From NCBI RefSeq assembly GCF_030812195.1, contig NZ_JAUSSF010000001.1, positions 1,736,001 through 1,800,000 on the forward strand: 64,000 bases of DNA, read 5' to 3'. This document shows, piece after piece, positions 42,778-51,326 of this stretch. Position numbers and translations under genes: made by a program. The stretch is from Chryseobacterium lathyri (GTDB lineage: Bacteria; Bacteroidota; Bacteroidia; Flavobacteriales; Weeksellaceae). Position 1 is the stretch's first letter; every line of letters starts with the position of its first letter. The notes under the pieces were generated by a model, which saw only the letters and a list, made by a program, of their open reading frames with translations, had not been told where the DNA came from and searched no databases.

Positions 42778-43572
42778 ATGTCTTTATACCAAAAAATTGC
42801 AGAAAAACTACAATATATAAGTCCGGATTTTTATAAAAAAAGATATTTTAAGAATTTAAACAATCTTACTAAGGACAATTTTTCGGCACGGAATGTAGAA
42901 CCGGAACTGGTATGGATTAAGGAATACCTTCCAAAAAATGCTGTAATACTGGACATCGGGGCCAATGTCGGTACTTTTCTTTATCAGTTGGAACATAAGC
43001 TGAATCATGAGCATATTTATGGCTTTGAACCGAACAAAAAGCTTTACCGCCGCCTGAAAAGACTTTTTCCAAGAATGAGAATATTTCCTTTAGCTCTTTC
43101 TGACGAAAATACAACAGCTGAATTTAAGGTTCCTGTGATTAACGGCAAACTGATTGCTTCCCGGGGAACTTTAAATACATCTTACAAAGAAAAAGGTGAA
43201 GAGAAAAGCTATACGGAAAAAGTAAAAGTGATCAAACTGGACGAATGGGCTGCTATAGAGCATTTTGACAGACTGGATTTCATTAAGATAGATGTAGAAG
43301 GAAATGAAATGAAAACCTTGTGTGGCGCCAAAAAAATCATTCAGCGATTCCTTCCGACACTGATGGTAGAAATGGAACAGAGACACCACAAAACCCCGAT
43401 CTGGAATGACATTTCCGAAGTAAAAAGCTGGGGATATGAAGCACAGTATCTTAACCGTGACAGTTTTAAGCTGGAACTCCTGACGGAAGAGATCTTAATA
43501 CTCAACACCAACGATGAAAAAAACAAGACCAGCTATATAAACAACATTATTTTTACGCCAAAAAACCATTAA
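42778..43572 (+). CDS. FkbM-family methyltransferase
   Basis: A 264-residue SAM-dependent methyltransferase. Motif I is AVILDIGANVGTFLYQLE, followed by IYGFEPNKKLYRRL (acidic ribose-binding residue) and the FkbM hallmark FIKIDVEGNEMKTLCGAKKI. FkbM proteins methylate hydroxyl groups of sugars in surface polysaccharides or natural products. The gene lies 9 bases before a flippase gene and both are driven by one promoter, so it probably acts on a surface glycan unit. Confidence 0.92.
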   Translation: MSLYQKIAEKLQYISPDFYKKRYFKNLNNLTKDNFSARNVEPELVWIKEYLPKNAVILDIGANVGTFLYQLEHKLNHEHIYGFEPNKKLYRRLKRLFPRMRIFPLALSDENTTAEFKVPVINGKLIASRGTLNTSYKEKGEEKSYTEKVKVIKLDEWAAIEHFDRLDFIKIDVEGNEMKTLCGAKKIIQRFLPTLMVEMEQRHHKTPIWNDISEVKSWGYEAQYLNRDSFKLELLTEEILILNTNDEKNKTSYINNIIFTPKNH

Positions 43573-43581
43573 AAAAACATT

Positions 43582-45060
43582 ATGAGTGTAGTAGCGAGAC
43601 AGGGCTTCAAATATTCCATCATAGGTTATATTGGTTTTCTGCTGGGTACCATATCCGCCATTTTTATTTTTCCGTACAATTTTGAATTTTACGGGAAGCT
43701 CCGCTATATCCTCCCTACTGCTGAAATGCTGGTTCCTATTGTAGTATTGGGAATCTCTTACTCCAACGTGAAGTTTTTCCACAGGGTTGAAAAAGACGGC
43801 AAGAAACAGAATATGCTCTCACTGTCCCTGCTTACAGTATTTGTTAATTTTATTATTTTTACAGGTGTATTTTTTGTACTCCCCTATTTTTTTCCAAAAT
43901 TCAGACATTCCGAAGCATGGAAATTAAAGGAAATGATTCTTCCGCTGATTCTCATCCTTTCTTTCTGTGCCATTTTTAATAAATACACCTCCAACTATAA
44001 GAGAATTGTAGTGTCTAATATTTTTGACAATCTTTTCCCAAAAATAGCCAACCTGGGAGCTTTCTGCCTGTTTGCTTATTTTTTACTGTCGCAGAAAGTA
44101 GCGTTTGCCTTCTTTTTCGGAATGTTTGCCTTGATGCTCTTCGGGTACATTTACTACACGAACAAGCTTGAAAAGATAAGGCTGAACTTTAATACGGACT
44201 ATTTCAGGAAAGACCATTTCTGGAAAGAGTTTTTCAATTACAGCTTTTTCGGATTCCTCGGAACTTTTGGAAATTACCTGGCGATCAACAGCTTTATGAT
44301 TGGTGAGTTTATGGGAATGGAAGAAGTAGGAATCTATTCTGTTCTTTATGCTCTGATCTCTCTGATCTCGATTCCACAGCTGGGACTGTTCAACATTTCT
44401 GCCCCGATCATCAACAAAACACTGGTTGAGGGCGATATGGAGGAACTTGACAGGTTTCATAAAAAAACATCATTATCTTTATATTTTTTAGGCGCGGTTT
44501 TGTTTTCCTGCATCATGGTAGGTTTTCCTTATCTGACGGAATTCATGCCTAAAAACGGAACGATGCTGAGAGAATATGAGCCCGTGGTATGGATCTGGGG
44601 CTCTGCGGTTTTAATTGATCTGGCGACAGGCTTTAATGGGAATATCATCTCGCTTTCCAAATATTACAGATTCAATATCCTGATCATGCTTCTTCTGGCC
44701 GGACTTACGGTTGGACTGAACTATTATTTCATTAAAAATACAGATCTGAAACTAATCGGGATCGCCTTATCTACAGCTATTTCACTGACGACTTACAATG
44801 TTATCAAGATCGCTTTCAATTATTTTGTTTTTAAAGTTTCTCCACTGACAATTGAAATGATTTTTGTTTCCATTATCTGTACTTTAGCGATTACGGTTGC
44901 GATTGTTTTACCAACCTTCCAAAATAATTTCATCAACTTGATGTACAAACCAGCTGTTGTTCTGATATTGATCTACATCGGAAATTATTTCACCAAAGTA
45001 TTTCCGCTCGATGATTACCTGAATGCAAGATTTATTAAAAGTATTTTTAAATTTAAATAG
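43582..45060 (+). CDS. Polysaccharide/oligosaccharide flippase (MATE/MOP superfamily, Wzx-like)
   Basis: A 492-residue membrane protein with about fourteen predicted helices. The start MSVVARQGFKYSIIGYIGFLLGTISAIFIF and the loop IPQLGLFNISAPIINKTLVEGD are typical of Bacteroidota members of the polysaccharide-transport family. It would move a lipid-linked glycan repeat across the inner membrane. It follows the FkbM gene after 9 bases and ends with an 8-base overlap with the converging glycosyltransferase gene. Confidence 0.92.
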   Translation: MSVVARQGFKYSIIGYIGFLLGTISAIFIFPYNFEFYGKLRYILPTAEMLVPIVVLGISYSNVKFFHRVEKDGKKQNMLSLSLLTVFVNFIIFTGVFFVLPYFFPKFRHSEAWKLKEMILPLILILSFCAIFNKYTSNYKRIVVSNIFDNLFPKIANLGAFCLFAYFLLSQKVAFAFFFGMFALMLFGYIYYTNKLEKIRLNFNTDYFRKDHFWKEFFNYSFFGFLGTFGNYLAINSFMIGEFMGMEEVGIYSVLYALISLISIPQLGLFNISAPIINKTLVEGDMEELDRFHKKTSLSLYFLGAVLFSCIMVGFPYLTEFMPKNGTMLREYEPVVWIWGSAVLIDLATGFNGNIISLSKYYRFNILIMLLLAGLTVGLNYYFIKNTDLKLIGIALSTAISLTTYNVIKIAFNYFVFKVSPLTIEMIFVSIICTLAITVAIVLPTFQNNFINLMYKPAVVLILIYIGNYFTKVFPLDDYLNARFIKSIFKFK

Positions 45061-46099
45061 AAATCAGGCCAGAAAGAACATCTTCCAATTTTTTCAGGAC
45101 TAACTTTTTGCTGTAATTTTTCTGAAAATCAAAACGCGTATTTTTAAGAGCTTTAAATTGCTTCAGAATATTGTCTGCCTCGGGAACAATGAATTCTAAT
45201 TTCGCAGGATAATCTTTAGGAAAAACAGCTGTTTTGCCATATTTGATAGCATCACCAAGATTTCCCGTCATTTTTGTCAGCCCATAAATTTCTTCCCCGC
45301 TGAAAAATTCTGTTTTCTGCTGAATCGGGCACCATAAAACGTCTGCATTCTGCATCCGACTTTCAAAATCATGATGGGAAACCCGGTCTGAAAAATACTG
45401 TACAGAAATATTTTCCGGAAGTTTTTGGGACAGTTTTTCCAAATGCTTCAGTTCATTGCCTTTAGCTTTTCCAAGAAATATGAATTCACATTTCTCTTCA
45501 GCTTTTAAATTTTGAATGGTTTTAAAAACGTGATGGTAATCTCTTCTTTCTTGTGAAACACCTCCCGGAATTACGATGATAAGATCACGGTTTTCCTGGT
45601 TTTCAAAATCCTTGCTGTAAAAAAGAGGTAAGAACTTATATACACCTGTTGAAAGCTCTTCATCCAATACCAATAGATTTTGGGCATTTCTGTACGCTTT
45701 CGAGGCATAAAAAAGACCTTCTTTCCACCAAAGCTTCAACCGGTAGATAATATCTCTCTTGAAAATACTTTTCATCAAAGCACTTTTTGAAGCCACCGCA
45801 AAATTCATATTATGAACAATAACAGATACATTATATTTCTGAACCAATGCATGAAAGGTATTGAAATACCGGTGAACCGTTCCAATGATGATCAGATCGT
45901 ATTTTTTTAATTTCAACTGCTCCATGATCATGGAACTGTCAGATAAAAATATAGCTTCCCCGTCCTCCACAACCAAATCTTTGATCTTTTTCGAAAAATA
46001 ATAATCTACACTAAATTCTGAAGAATCTTTCATAATATCCATGAAAGCCTGTGCAATCTCTGCATGGGTATCTATTTCTATATAAGCTATTTTTTTCAA
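45053..46099 (-). CDS. Glycosyltransferase-like protein (GT-B type) behind a 7-bp tandem repeat
   Basis: A 348-residue protein (MKKIAYIEIDTHAEIAQAFMDIM) with a two-lobed GT-B-like pattern: an N-terminal Rossmann-like part (KKYDLIIIGTVHRYFNTFHAL, VSVIVHNMNFAV) and a C-terminal half with IVIPGGVSQERRDYHHVF, FIFLGKAKGNELKHLEKL and MQNADVLWCPI. I do not recognise the exact family. The start codon is TTG at 46099; no ATG is available nearby. Two bases upstream lie seven copies of AGAGATT, and directly beyond them a good promoter. Varying the repeat number would change the leader between promoter and start codon. Context (flippase, FkbM, GT2) places it in surface-glycan synthesis. Confidence 0.8.
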   Translation of the reverse strand: MKKIAYIEIDTHAEIAQAFMDIMKDSSEFSVDYYFSKKIKDLVVEDGEAIFLSDSSMIMEQLKLKKYDLIIIGTVHRYFNTFHALVQKYNVSVIVHNMNFAVASKSALMKSIFKRDIIYRLKLWWKEGLFYASKAYRNAQNLLVLDEELSTGVYKFLPLFYSKDFENQENRDLIIVIPGGVSQERRDYHHVFKTIQNLKAEEKCEFIFLGKAKGNELKHLEKLSQKLPENISVQYFSDRVSHHDFESRMQNADVLWCPIQQKTEFFSGEEIYGLTKMTGNLGDAIKYGKTAVFPKDYPAKLEFIVPEADNILKQFKALKNTRFDFQKNYSKKLVLKKLEDVLSGLISI

Positions 46100-46101
46100 T
46101 T

Positions 46102-46150
46102 AGAGATTAGAGATTAGAGATTAGAGATTAGAGATTAGAGATTAGAGATT
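46102..46150. repeat. Seven tandem copies of the 7-mer AGAGATT
   Basis: Seven exact copies (49 bases) with one further partial unit (AG), placed between the TACCTTTG promoter box and the TTG start codon of the glycosyltransferase gene. On the coding strand the unit reads AATCTCT and contains TAA, which falls in all three frames because 7 is not a multiple of 3; so no ORF can run through it. Confidence 0.97.
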
Positions 46151-46152
46151 AG

Positions 46153-46180
46153 CAAAGGTAAAATATTGAATTGATGTCAA
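46153..46180 (-). promoter_or_regulatory. Promoter of the glycosyltransferase gene (TTG - 17 - TACCTTTG)
   Basis: On the minus strand TTG (46180-46178), 17 bases, then TACCTTTG (46160-46153), a full match to the Bacteroidota -33/-7 pattern. Transcription would start inside the 7-bp repeat array. Confidence 0.75.
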
Positions 46181-46206
46181 TTTATCTTCAGTTATAAGAT
46201 TGTAAA

Positions 46207-47061
46207 TTACATTTTCAGCCATTTTTTCTTCAGCATTGTCCATCGTTTATCGTTGATGACTTTCTGTTCGTCTTTGGAGATCTTCAACTCCAGCTTGGCT
46301 GTTTTGCAGGCTTCGTAAGCTTTGATGATCTTAAAGAAAAAAGAAACAGATTTGCTCCTTGCAGCTTCCTTTGAAGAAGCGATGTAGGCAAGAAACCTGT
46401 TCAGACCTAGAAAGTAAAAATATCTGCCATAATAATCTGCGGGCCTTATCGTGTAATCCGCACCTTTTACCTTGATCAGCTTTACCTGTAATTCTGGAAG
46501 CACGATCTCTTTCCAGCCCAGGTTTTCCAAAAGAATGGAATCAATATTGTCCCAGCCCAGTGTTTCCCTCAATCCTCCGATCTGAACGAAACATTCTTTG
46601 CGATACGCTTTCATAGGACCTCTTACATGATGCTTATTTGAATTTCCTTCGTACACCCAGATTCCATCTTTTTCCACGTATAATAAACCACCAACAAGCC
46701 CATATTCAGGATTGTTTTTAAACGCATATTGTAGTGTTTCCAGATAATTTGCGGGAAGGATAATATCAGCATCAAATTTACAGATAATATCAAATTCATC
46801 TATATTTTGAGTCTTTAATCCGTTTTTGAAGGCACTCACCACTTTAGACCCCGGCTGATGGGCAGATTTCTGAAGATTCACCGTTTCAAAACGGGAATCA
46901 TTTTCTGTATATTGCCTGATCACTTTGTCCGTTCCGTCTGTAGAACCGTCATTAACCACCACCGTTTTGAAATCCTTAAAGCTCTGCTGCTGTAAAGAAT
47001 CCAGTGTGAATGAAAGATTTCCTTCTTCGTTATGTGCAGGAATTATGATTAAAAACCTCAA
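46207..47061 (-). CDS. Glycosyltransferase family 2
   Basis: A 284-residue GT-A enzyme. The N-terminal MRFLIIIPAHNEEGNLSFTL and TVVVNDGSTDGTDKVI are the nucleotide-sugar binding motifs, and DIICKFDADIILP contains the DxD metal site. The rest (GGLLYVEKDGIWVYEG; RGPMKAYRKECFVQIGGLRETLGWDNID) has the ED-like acceptor region. The start appears to be TTG at 47061. It is not a membrane protein, so it acts at the cytoplasmic face. It lies just upstream, on the same strand, of the repeat-controlled glycosyltransferase but has a 107-base gap with a separate promoter in it. Confidence 0.92.
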   Translation of the reverse strand: MRFLIIIPAHNEEGNLSFTLDSLQQQSFKDFKTVVVNDGSTDGTDKVIRQYTENDSRFETVNLQKSAHQPGSKVVSAFKNGLKTQNIDEFDIICKFDADIILPANYLETLQYAFKNNPEYGLVGGLLYVEKDGIWVYEGNSNKHHVRGPMKAYRKECFVQIGGLRETLGWDNIDSILLENLGWKEIVLPELQVKLIKVKGADYTIRPADYYGRYFYFLGLNRFLAYIASSKEAARSKSVSFFFKIIKAYEACKTAKLELKISKDEQKVINDKRWTMLKKKWLKM

Positions 47062-47085
47062 GCCTTTAAATTTATAGAGATGGAT

Positions 47086-47135
47086 AATAAGCGATAACTG
47101 ATGATTTCATTTTACCACCCGTTATCGCTTATATT
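47086..47135 (-). terminator. Stem-loop after aspA
   Basis: AATAAGCGATAAC and GTTATCGCTTATATT form a 12-bp stem with a 22-base loop just downstream of the aspA stop; probably a terminator, though the loop is long. Confidence 0.6.
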
Positions 47136-47138
47136 ATT

Positions 47139-48539
47139 TTATTTGTTGTGCGGTTTCAGCATGTTTTTCGGATCCAGGATTTCATCCAGTTTTTCCTGGG
47201 AAAGAATTCCTTTTTCCAAAACAAGATTATAAACGCTGTTTCCGGTTTCGAGAGCTTCTTTCGCAATCTCCGTAGATTTTTTGTATCCGATATATGGATT
47301 AAGTGCTGTTACAATACCGATGCTGTGCTTTACCATATTCAGGCAGATTTCCTTGTTCGCGGTAATTCCTACAATACATTTTTCGCGAAGCGTATCCAAA
47401 GCGTTGCAAAGGAAATTGATGTTTTCCATAATTGCATGGGAAAGTACAGGCTCCATTACATTAAGCTGCAACTGTCCTGCTTCTGCAGCAAAGGTTACGG
47501 TAAGATCATTTCCAAATACTTTAAAACAAACCTGATTTACCACTTCCGGAATAACAGGGTTCACTTTTCCTGGCATAATGGATGATCCTGGCTGCATCGG
47601 AGGAAGATTGATCTCAAATAATCCCGCTCTTGGACCTGAAGAAAGCAGTCTCAGATCATTACAGATTTTTGAAAGCTTCACAGCAAGACGTTTTGTAGCG
47701 GAAGAATAAATCACATAAGAACCAGTGTCCGGTGTTGCTTCAACAAGATCCGGTGCAGAAATAACCGGAAAACCAGTGATCTGAGCGAGATTTTTCGCAC
47801 AAAGGGTTGCATAGCCTACCGGAGCATTCAGTCCTGTACCGATAGCTGTTGCTCCCATATTCACTTCCACAAAAAGGCTGGCATTGTTGTTTAATTTAGA
47901 AATATCTTCTTCCAGAGTGGCTGCATAGGCTTCAAACTCCTGTCCTAACGTCATTGGAACAGCATCCTGAAGCTGGGTACGGCCCATTTTGATTACGTCA
48001 TGAAATTCTTTTCCTTTGGCACGGAAAGCTTCAACGATTTTTTCAAGTCTTTCAACAAGTCCGATATTCATATGTAGCAAACCCATCTTGATGGCTGTAG
48101 GATAGGCATCGTTGGTGGACTGTGAAAGATTGATATGGTCATTCGGCGAACAGAATTCGTACTCACCTTTATTTTTTCCTAATTTTTCTAAAACGATGTT
48201 GGCAATCACTTCATTCGCATTCATATTGATCGAAGTTCCGGCTCCTCCTTGAATCATATCTACAGGAAACTGCTCATGATATTTTCCGGCTACAATTTCA
48301 TCGCATGCTTCCGCTATTTTGAAATAGAGGTTTTCATCAAGCAGCCCTAATTCATAATTGGTTTTTGCTGCTGCTTTTTTTACAAAAGCCAGCCCTTTGA
48401 TAAAATCCGGATAGGAGGAAAGAAGCTGTCCTGAGATTTTGAAGTTATCAATCGCTCTTTGCGTCTGCACTCCATAATATGCATCTGCAGGCACATTGAG
48501 TTCGCCTAGCAGATCACTTTCTTTTCTGAAATTTTCCAT
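47139..48539 (-). CDS. aspA: Aspartate ammonia-lyase
   Basis: A 466-residue member of the fumarase/aspartase superfamily. The start is the ATG at 48539 (MENFRKESDLLGELNVPADAYYGVQTQRAIDNF). The signature loop GSSIMPGKVNPVIPEVVNQV with catalytic Ser is of the aspartase form; fumarases have TQCEA after KVNP. Substrate motifs SPNDHINLSQSTNDAYPT and GRTQLQDAVPMTLGQEF are present. It converts aspartate to fumarate and ammonia in the cytoplasm. It stands between the amidase gene and the glycosyltransferase with stem-loops on each side. Confidence 0.95.
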   Translation of the reverse strand: MENFRKESDLLGELNVPADAYYGVQTQRAIDNFKISGQLLSSYPDFIKGLAFVKKAAAKTNYELGLLDENLYFKIAEACDEIVAGKYHEQFPVDMIQGGAGTSINMNANEVIANIVLEKLGKNKGEYEFCSPNDHINLSQSTNDAYPTAIKMGLLHMNIGLVERLEKIVEAFRAKGKEFHDVIKMGRTQLQDAVPMTLGQEFEAYAATLEEDISKLNNNASLFVEVNMGATAIGTGLNAPVGYATLCAKNLAQITGFPVISAPDLVEATPDTGSYVIYSSATKRLAVKLSKICNDLRLLSSGPRAGLFEINLPPMQPGSSIMPGKVNPVIPEVVNQVCFKVFGNDLTVTFAAEAGQLQLNVMEPVLSHAIMENINFLCNALDTLREKCIVGITANKEICLNMVKHSIGIVTALNPYIGYKKSTEIAKEALETGNSVYNLVLEKGILSQEKLDEILDPKNMLKPHNK

Positions 48540-48576
48540 TACAGATATTTTAGCTGTTTTTATTTTTAAATATAGC

Positions 48577-48603
48577 AAAAACGCACCTTCACCGATGCGT
48601 TTT
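48577..48603 (-). terminator. Terminator of the amidase gene
   Basis: AAAACGCA - CCTTCACCGA - TGCGTTTT hairpin directly after the amidase stop codon and before aspA; T tract on the minus strand. Confidence 0.7.
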
Positions 48604-48608
48604 AATAG

Positions 48609-49634
48609 TTATTTCGCTGGATATTTTTGATTTAAAGCCTGAAGAATTGCCCATGTTTCGGCATCCATGATTCCATCGTAATTCTGCGGACGGAAATGGT
48701 ACTGCAAAGCTTCGATGGTTCTTTTTGTTGCATCATCCCACTTTCCGCTCAAATCCAGGTAATATCCGAATTTCTGCAATGCTGTTTGGATGGCAAAGAT
48801 AAAGGAAGGATCATTATACTTTAAGGGCACCTCTTCCTGTGCCAGAGCTAAGAAATTCTGTTTTGTGGGTTCATCGTACCACATTCCAAGCTGGTATTCA
48901 TCATACAACTTTTTCCACGGGAACATAGGCCCGGGATCCTGCTTTCTTGTTGGAGCAATATCTGAATGGGCCAAAACATTGGTTGCCGGAATCTGATATC
49001 TGTTGACAATATCCTTAGCCAAAGCGGCCACTTTTTTTACCTGCTCATCACTGAATGCTGCAAATATTTTTTTTCCTTCAGCTTCTGATGTATATCCGGT
49101 ATTAACGATCTCAATTCCTATTGAAGTATCGTTAAGGTTTTTATCATTTCTCCAGTTACTTACTCCGGCATGATAAGAACGTTTGTTTTCGTCAACCAGC
49201 TGATAGATCTCATTGTCCCCGGTATTATTGACCAGGTAATGGGCACTTACGCCCTGCTGGGTAAGCACTGTAATAGATTTATCATCAGGCAACGCTGTAT
49301 AATGTAATATAAGGTAACGCTGTCTAAAATTCTGTGCTATGGCAGGGAAATAGGTCTTTACGACTTTATATCCTGCCGGTTTTGCTGAAACGATGGAACC
49401 GTAACTTGCCGTATTGTCATTTTTTGTAGGATCAGCAAGATTGGTTGTAAAAAATTCTACTCCGCGCTCATTGGTAATTTTAGGTTTTGTAGTCGTGGCT
49501 ACCGGAGCTTTAACTGCAGGTTTTGCCTGTGATACCGGGGCTTTTGGCTTGTAAGTATTTTTCTTAATATTTTGTTGGGAAGTACATGAAAAAACAAAAG
49601 TACTTAATCCGATGATATATAATGTCTTACGCAT
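48609..49634 (-). CDS. N-acetylmuramoyl-L-alanine amidase (Amidase_2) lipoprotein with peptidoglycan-binding tail
   Basis: A 341-residue lipoprotein (signal RKTLYIIGLSTFVFSC). After a Lys/Pro/Ala-rich linker the amidase_2 domain begins near residue 95: YLILHYTALPDDKSI with the first zinc His, YHAGVSNWRNDKNLNDTSIGIEIVN with the second region, and NVLAHSDIAPTRKQDPGPMFPW with the third zinc ligand and Lys. The C-terminal 70 residues (IQTALQKFGYYLDLSGKWDDATKRTIEALQYHF) form a peptidoglycan-binding domain. This matches AmiD-type enzymes that trim muropeptides at the outer membrane. Confidence 0.94.
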   Translation of the reverse strand: MRKTLYIIGLSTFVFSCTSQQNIKKNTYKPKAPVSQAKPAVKAPVATTTKPKITNERGVEFFTTNLADPTKNDNTASYGSIVSAKPAGYKVVKTYFPAIAQNFRQRYLILHYTALPDDKSITVLTQQGVSAHYLVNNTGDNEIYQLVDENKRSYHAGVSNWRNDKNLNDTSIGIEIVNTGYTSEAEGKKIFAAFSDEQVKKVAALAKDIVNRYQIPATNVLAHSDIAPTRKQDPGPMFPWKKLYDEYQLGMWYDEPTKQNFLALAQEEVPLKYNDPSFIFAIQTALQKFGYYLDLSGKWDDATKRTIEALQYHFRPQNYDGIMDAETWAILQALNQKYPAK

Positions 49635-49694
49635 CAGTTTAATTTTTTAATCATTTATCTCCTCAAAAATACACAAATTTTTCTTGAATTTTAT

Positions 49695-49725
49695 TTGGTA
49701 AATAAAGAAATCTATTCTATATTTG
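49695..49725 (+). promoter_or_regulatory. Promoter of the tRNA-Ser/Pro/Arg cluster
   Basis: TTG (49695-49697), 20 bases, then TATATTTG (49718-49725), followed by CACTCGC; a full match to the Bacteroidota pattern, 44 bases before the tRNA-Ser gene. Confidence 0.75.
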
Positions 49726-49769
49726 CACTCGCAATATCGGAACAACGATCATTAAAAAATAAGAAAAAA

Positions 49770-49854
49770 GGAGGGTTGCCAGAGTGGTTAATGGAGCAGT
49801 TTGCTAAACTGTCGACGTGCAAGCGTCGCAAGGGTTCGAATCCCTTACCCTCCG
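49770..49854 (+). tRNA. tRNA-Ser (GCU)
   Basis: 85-base class II tRNA: acceptor GGAGGGT/ACCCTCC, D-arm GCCAGAGTGGTTAATGGAGC, anticodon loop TTTGCTAAA with GCT, long variable arm (GTCGACGTGCAAGCGTCGC) and T-arm GGTTCGAATCC. Confidence 0.96.
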
Positions 49855-49881
49855 CATTTTTTTCTTACTAACTATATTTCT

Positions 49882-49956
49882 CGGGGCGTAGCGTAGTCCG
49901 GTCATCGCGCCTGGTTTGGGACCAGGAGGTCGCAGGTTCGAATCCTGCCGCCCCGA
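49882..49956 (+). tRNA. tRNA-Pro (UGG), copy 1
   Basis: 75 bases: acceptor CGGGGCG/CGCCCCG, anticodon arm CTGGTTTGGGACCAG with TGG, T-arm AGGTTCGAATCCT. Exact duplicate of the copy at 59314. Confidence 0.96.
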
Positions 49957-49989
49957 CTGTTTTAGTAATTTTTCTCAAAATTATTTAAT

Positions 49990-50063
49990 GGGTGCGTAGC
50001 TCAGCTGGATAGAGCATCTGCCTTCTAAGCAGACGGTCAAAGGTTCGAATCCTTTCGCGCTCA
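49990..50063 (+). tRNA. tRNA-Arg (UCU), copy 1
   Basis: 74 bases: acceptor GGGTGCG/CGCGCTC with two G-U pairs, anticodon arm CTGCCTTCTAAGCAG with TCT, T-arm AGGTTCGAATCCT. Exact duplicate at 59422. Confidence 0.95.
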
Positions 50064-50076
50064 CTTATTGATAATC

Positions 50077-50106
50077 AAGTCTTTACAGTAATGTAGAGAC
50101 TTTTTT
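50077..50106 (+). terminator. Terminator after the first tRNA cluster
   Basis: AGTCTTTAC - AGTAAT - GTAGAGACT hairpin with one mismatch, followed by six T residues. Confidence 0.75.
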
Positions 50107-50146
50107 ATTTTAGCTCAGGTCTGGTTTAGGGTTAGGTATTAGAAAC

Positions 50147-50175
50147 AAAATTCCCTCTGAAATTTGGAGGGAATT
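50147..50175. terminator. Second hairpin, possibly terminator for the AraC operon
   Basis: AATTCCCTC - TGAAATTTG - GAGGGAATT hairpin between the tRNA cluster and the gene remnant; T-rich on both sides. Confidence 0.5.
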
Positions 50176-50218
50176 ACTTTTCTGAAACACCGTAAAAAGT
50201 CTATGCTTATCCTTCGAT

Positions 50219-50399
50219 TTATAAAGAATTTTGCTCGGTAACAGTTATTTTATTGTTCGGAATAGACTGAATCTCTTTAAACCATTTGTCTTACCTACGA
50301 TTTAAAGGAATCATTTTTATAAAATCTTTCATTTCACCATTAGCTAAGTCATTAAAATGCTTTTCCAGTGCGGTAGATTTTGTTATGGCTTTTTGTTCA
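50219..50399 (-). pseudogene. Remnant of a small gene downstream of the AraC regulator
   Basis: The minus-strand frame right after the AraC stop codon reads NEQKAITKSTALEKHFNDL, then ANGEMKDFIKMIPLNRR, a TAA stop (50291-50293), then DKWFKEIQSIPNNKITVTEQNSL and a second stop. The amphipathic, protein-like composition on both sides of the in-frame stop, and the lack of a good start codon, suggest a decayed C-terminal fragment. The family is not recognised. Confidence 0.5.
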
Positions 50400-51326
50400 T
50401 TAATTAAAAGATGCCCGATACTCAATTGGCGAAACATTCATTTTGGTCTTAAATAATTTGCTGAACGATTGCGGATGCTCAAATCCTAATTGATAGGCAA
50501 TTTCGCTGACGGAAAGATTTGTAGTTGCCAATGCCTCTTTCGCTTTTTCGATTAATTTGTTATGGATATGCTGTTGCGTGCTTTGACCTGTAATAGTTCT
50601 CAACATATCACTCAAATAATTGGGCGATAAGTTTAATTTCTCTGCAAAAAAATGAACGGTTGGAAGTCCTGATTCAACTATTTTATCGCTTTCGAAATAT
50701 TCATCAAGCAAATTTTCCATTTTTGTCAGTAAGTCACTGCTGGCTGTTTTGCGGGTAATGAATTGTCTGTTGTAAAACCGGTTGGAATAATTAAGTAACA
50801 GCTCAATCTGTGAAACCATAACATCCTGGCTGAACTGGTCTATCGAATGATTGTATTCTTTCTCAATATTTTTGAAAATCTCTCCAAGCATCGTCTCTTC
50901 AGACTCAGACAGGTGCAATGCCTCGTTTATTGCATATGAAAAAAAACCATAATTCTTTATATTTTTACCTATAGGGTAATTCCTGATAAGGTCTGGATGA
51001 AAAACCAATAGCCACCCATCTGCCTTAATATTTCCCTCCTGGGTGCCTGATGCGATCTGTCCCGGTTCCATAAATGCCAGGACACCTTCATCAAAATCAT
51101 AATAATTTTGGCCATAGTTGAACTTGCAATCAGCGTTATGCTTTATGGAAACGGTGTAGAAGTTGAGTATTGCTTTTACCGAGCTATCAATAGCATCATA
51201 TTGAACATCGTTGTAGTTGATCAGGCTGACCAATGGATGTTTAGGCTTCGGAAGCCGCATGAGTTTATGCAGCTCCGAAACAGAATTTATTTTTACAAAT
51301 TTATTTTCTATCGGACTCATGGTCAT
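50400..51326 (-). CDS. AraC-family transcriptional regulator
   Basis: A 308-residue regulator. The N-terminal part is a cupin-type sensor (FNYGQNYYDFDEGVLAFMEPGQIASG, DGWLLVFHPDLIRNYPIG). The C-terminal domain has TVHFFAEKLNLSPNYLSDMLRTITGQSTQQHIHNKLIEKAKEAL and LSVSEIAYQLGFEHPQSFSKLFKTKMNVSPIEYR, the two HTH units of AraC. Its ATG overlaps the stop codon of the frameshifted SDR gene (ATGA), so the two form one operon. Regulators of this type often control the oxidoreductases next to them. Confidence 0.93.
   Translation of the reverse strand: MTMSPIENKFVKINSVSELHKLMRLPKPKHPLVSLINYNDVQYDAIDSSVKAILNFYTVSIKHNADCKFNYGQNYYDFDEGVLAFMEPGQIASGTQEGNIKADGWLLVFHPDLIRNYPIGKNIKNYGFFSYAINEALHLSESEETMLGEIFKNIEKEYNHSIDQFSQDVMVSQIELLLNYSNRFYNRQFITRKTASSDLLTKMENLLDEYFESDKIVESGLPTVHFFAEKLNLSPNYLSDMLRTITGQSTQQHIHNKLIEKAKEALATTNLSVSEIAYQLGFEHPQSFSKLFKTKMNVSPIEYRASFN

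Larger units (their letters stand above)
49881..50067. repeat. 187-bp direct repeat, left copy (tRNA-Pro + spacer + tRNA-Arg)
   Basis: This stretch is identical to 59313-59499, including the non-coding spacer between the two tRNA genes. Sequence identity stops abruptly one base before tRNA-Pro and four bases after tRNA-Arg. The two copies are 9,432 bases apart in the same orientation and frame an accessory gene block. Confidence 0.95.

Noticed and set aside
46102..46150. 7-bp repeat as part of a coding region that switches frame
   Set aside because: The unit contains TAA in the coding direction and meets every frame, so no ORF can pass; any effect must be on the transcript leader or promoter.
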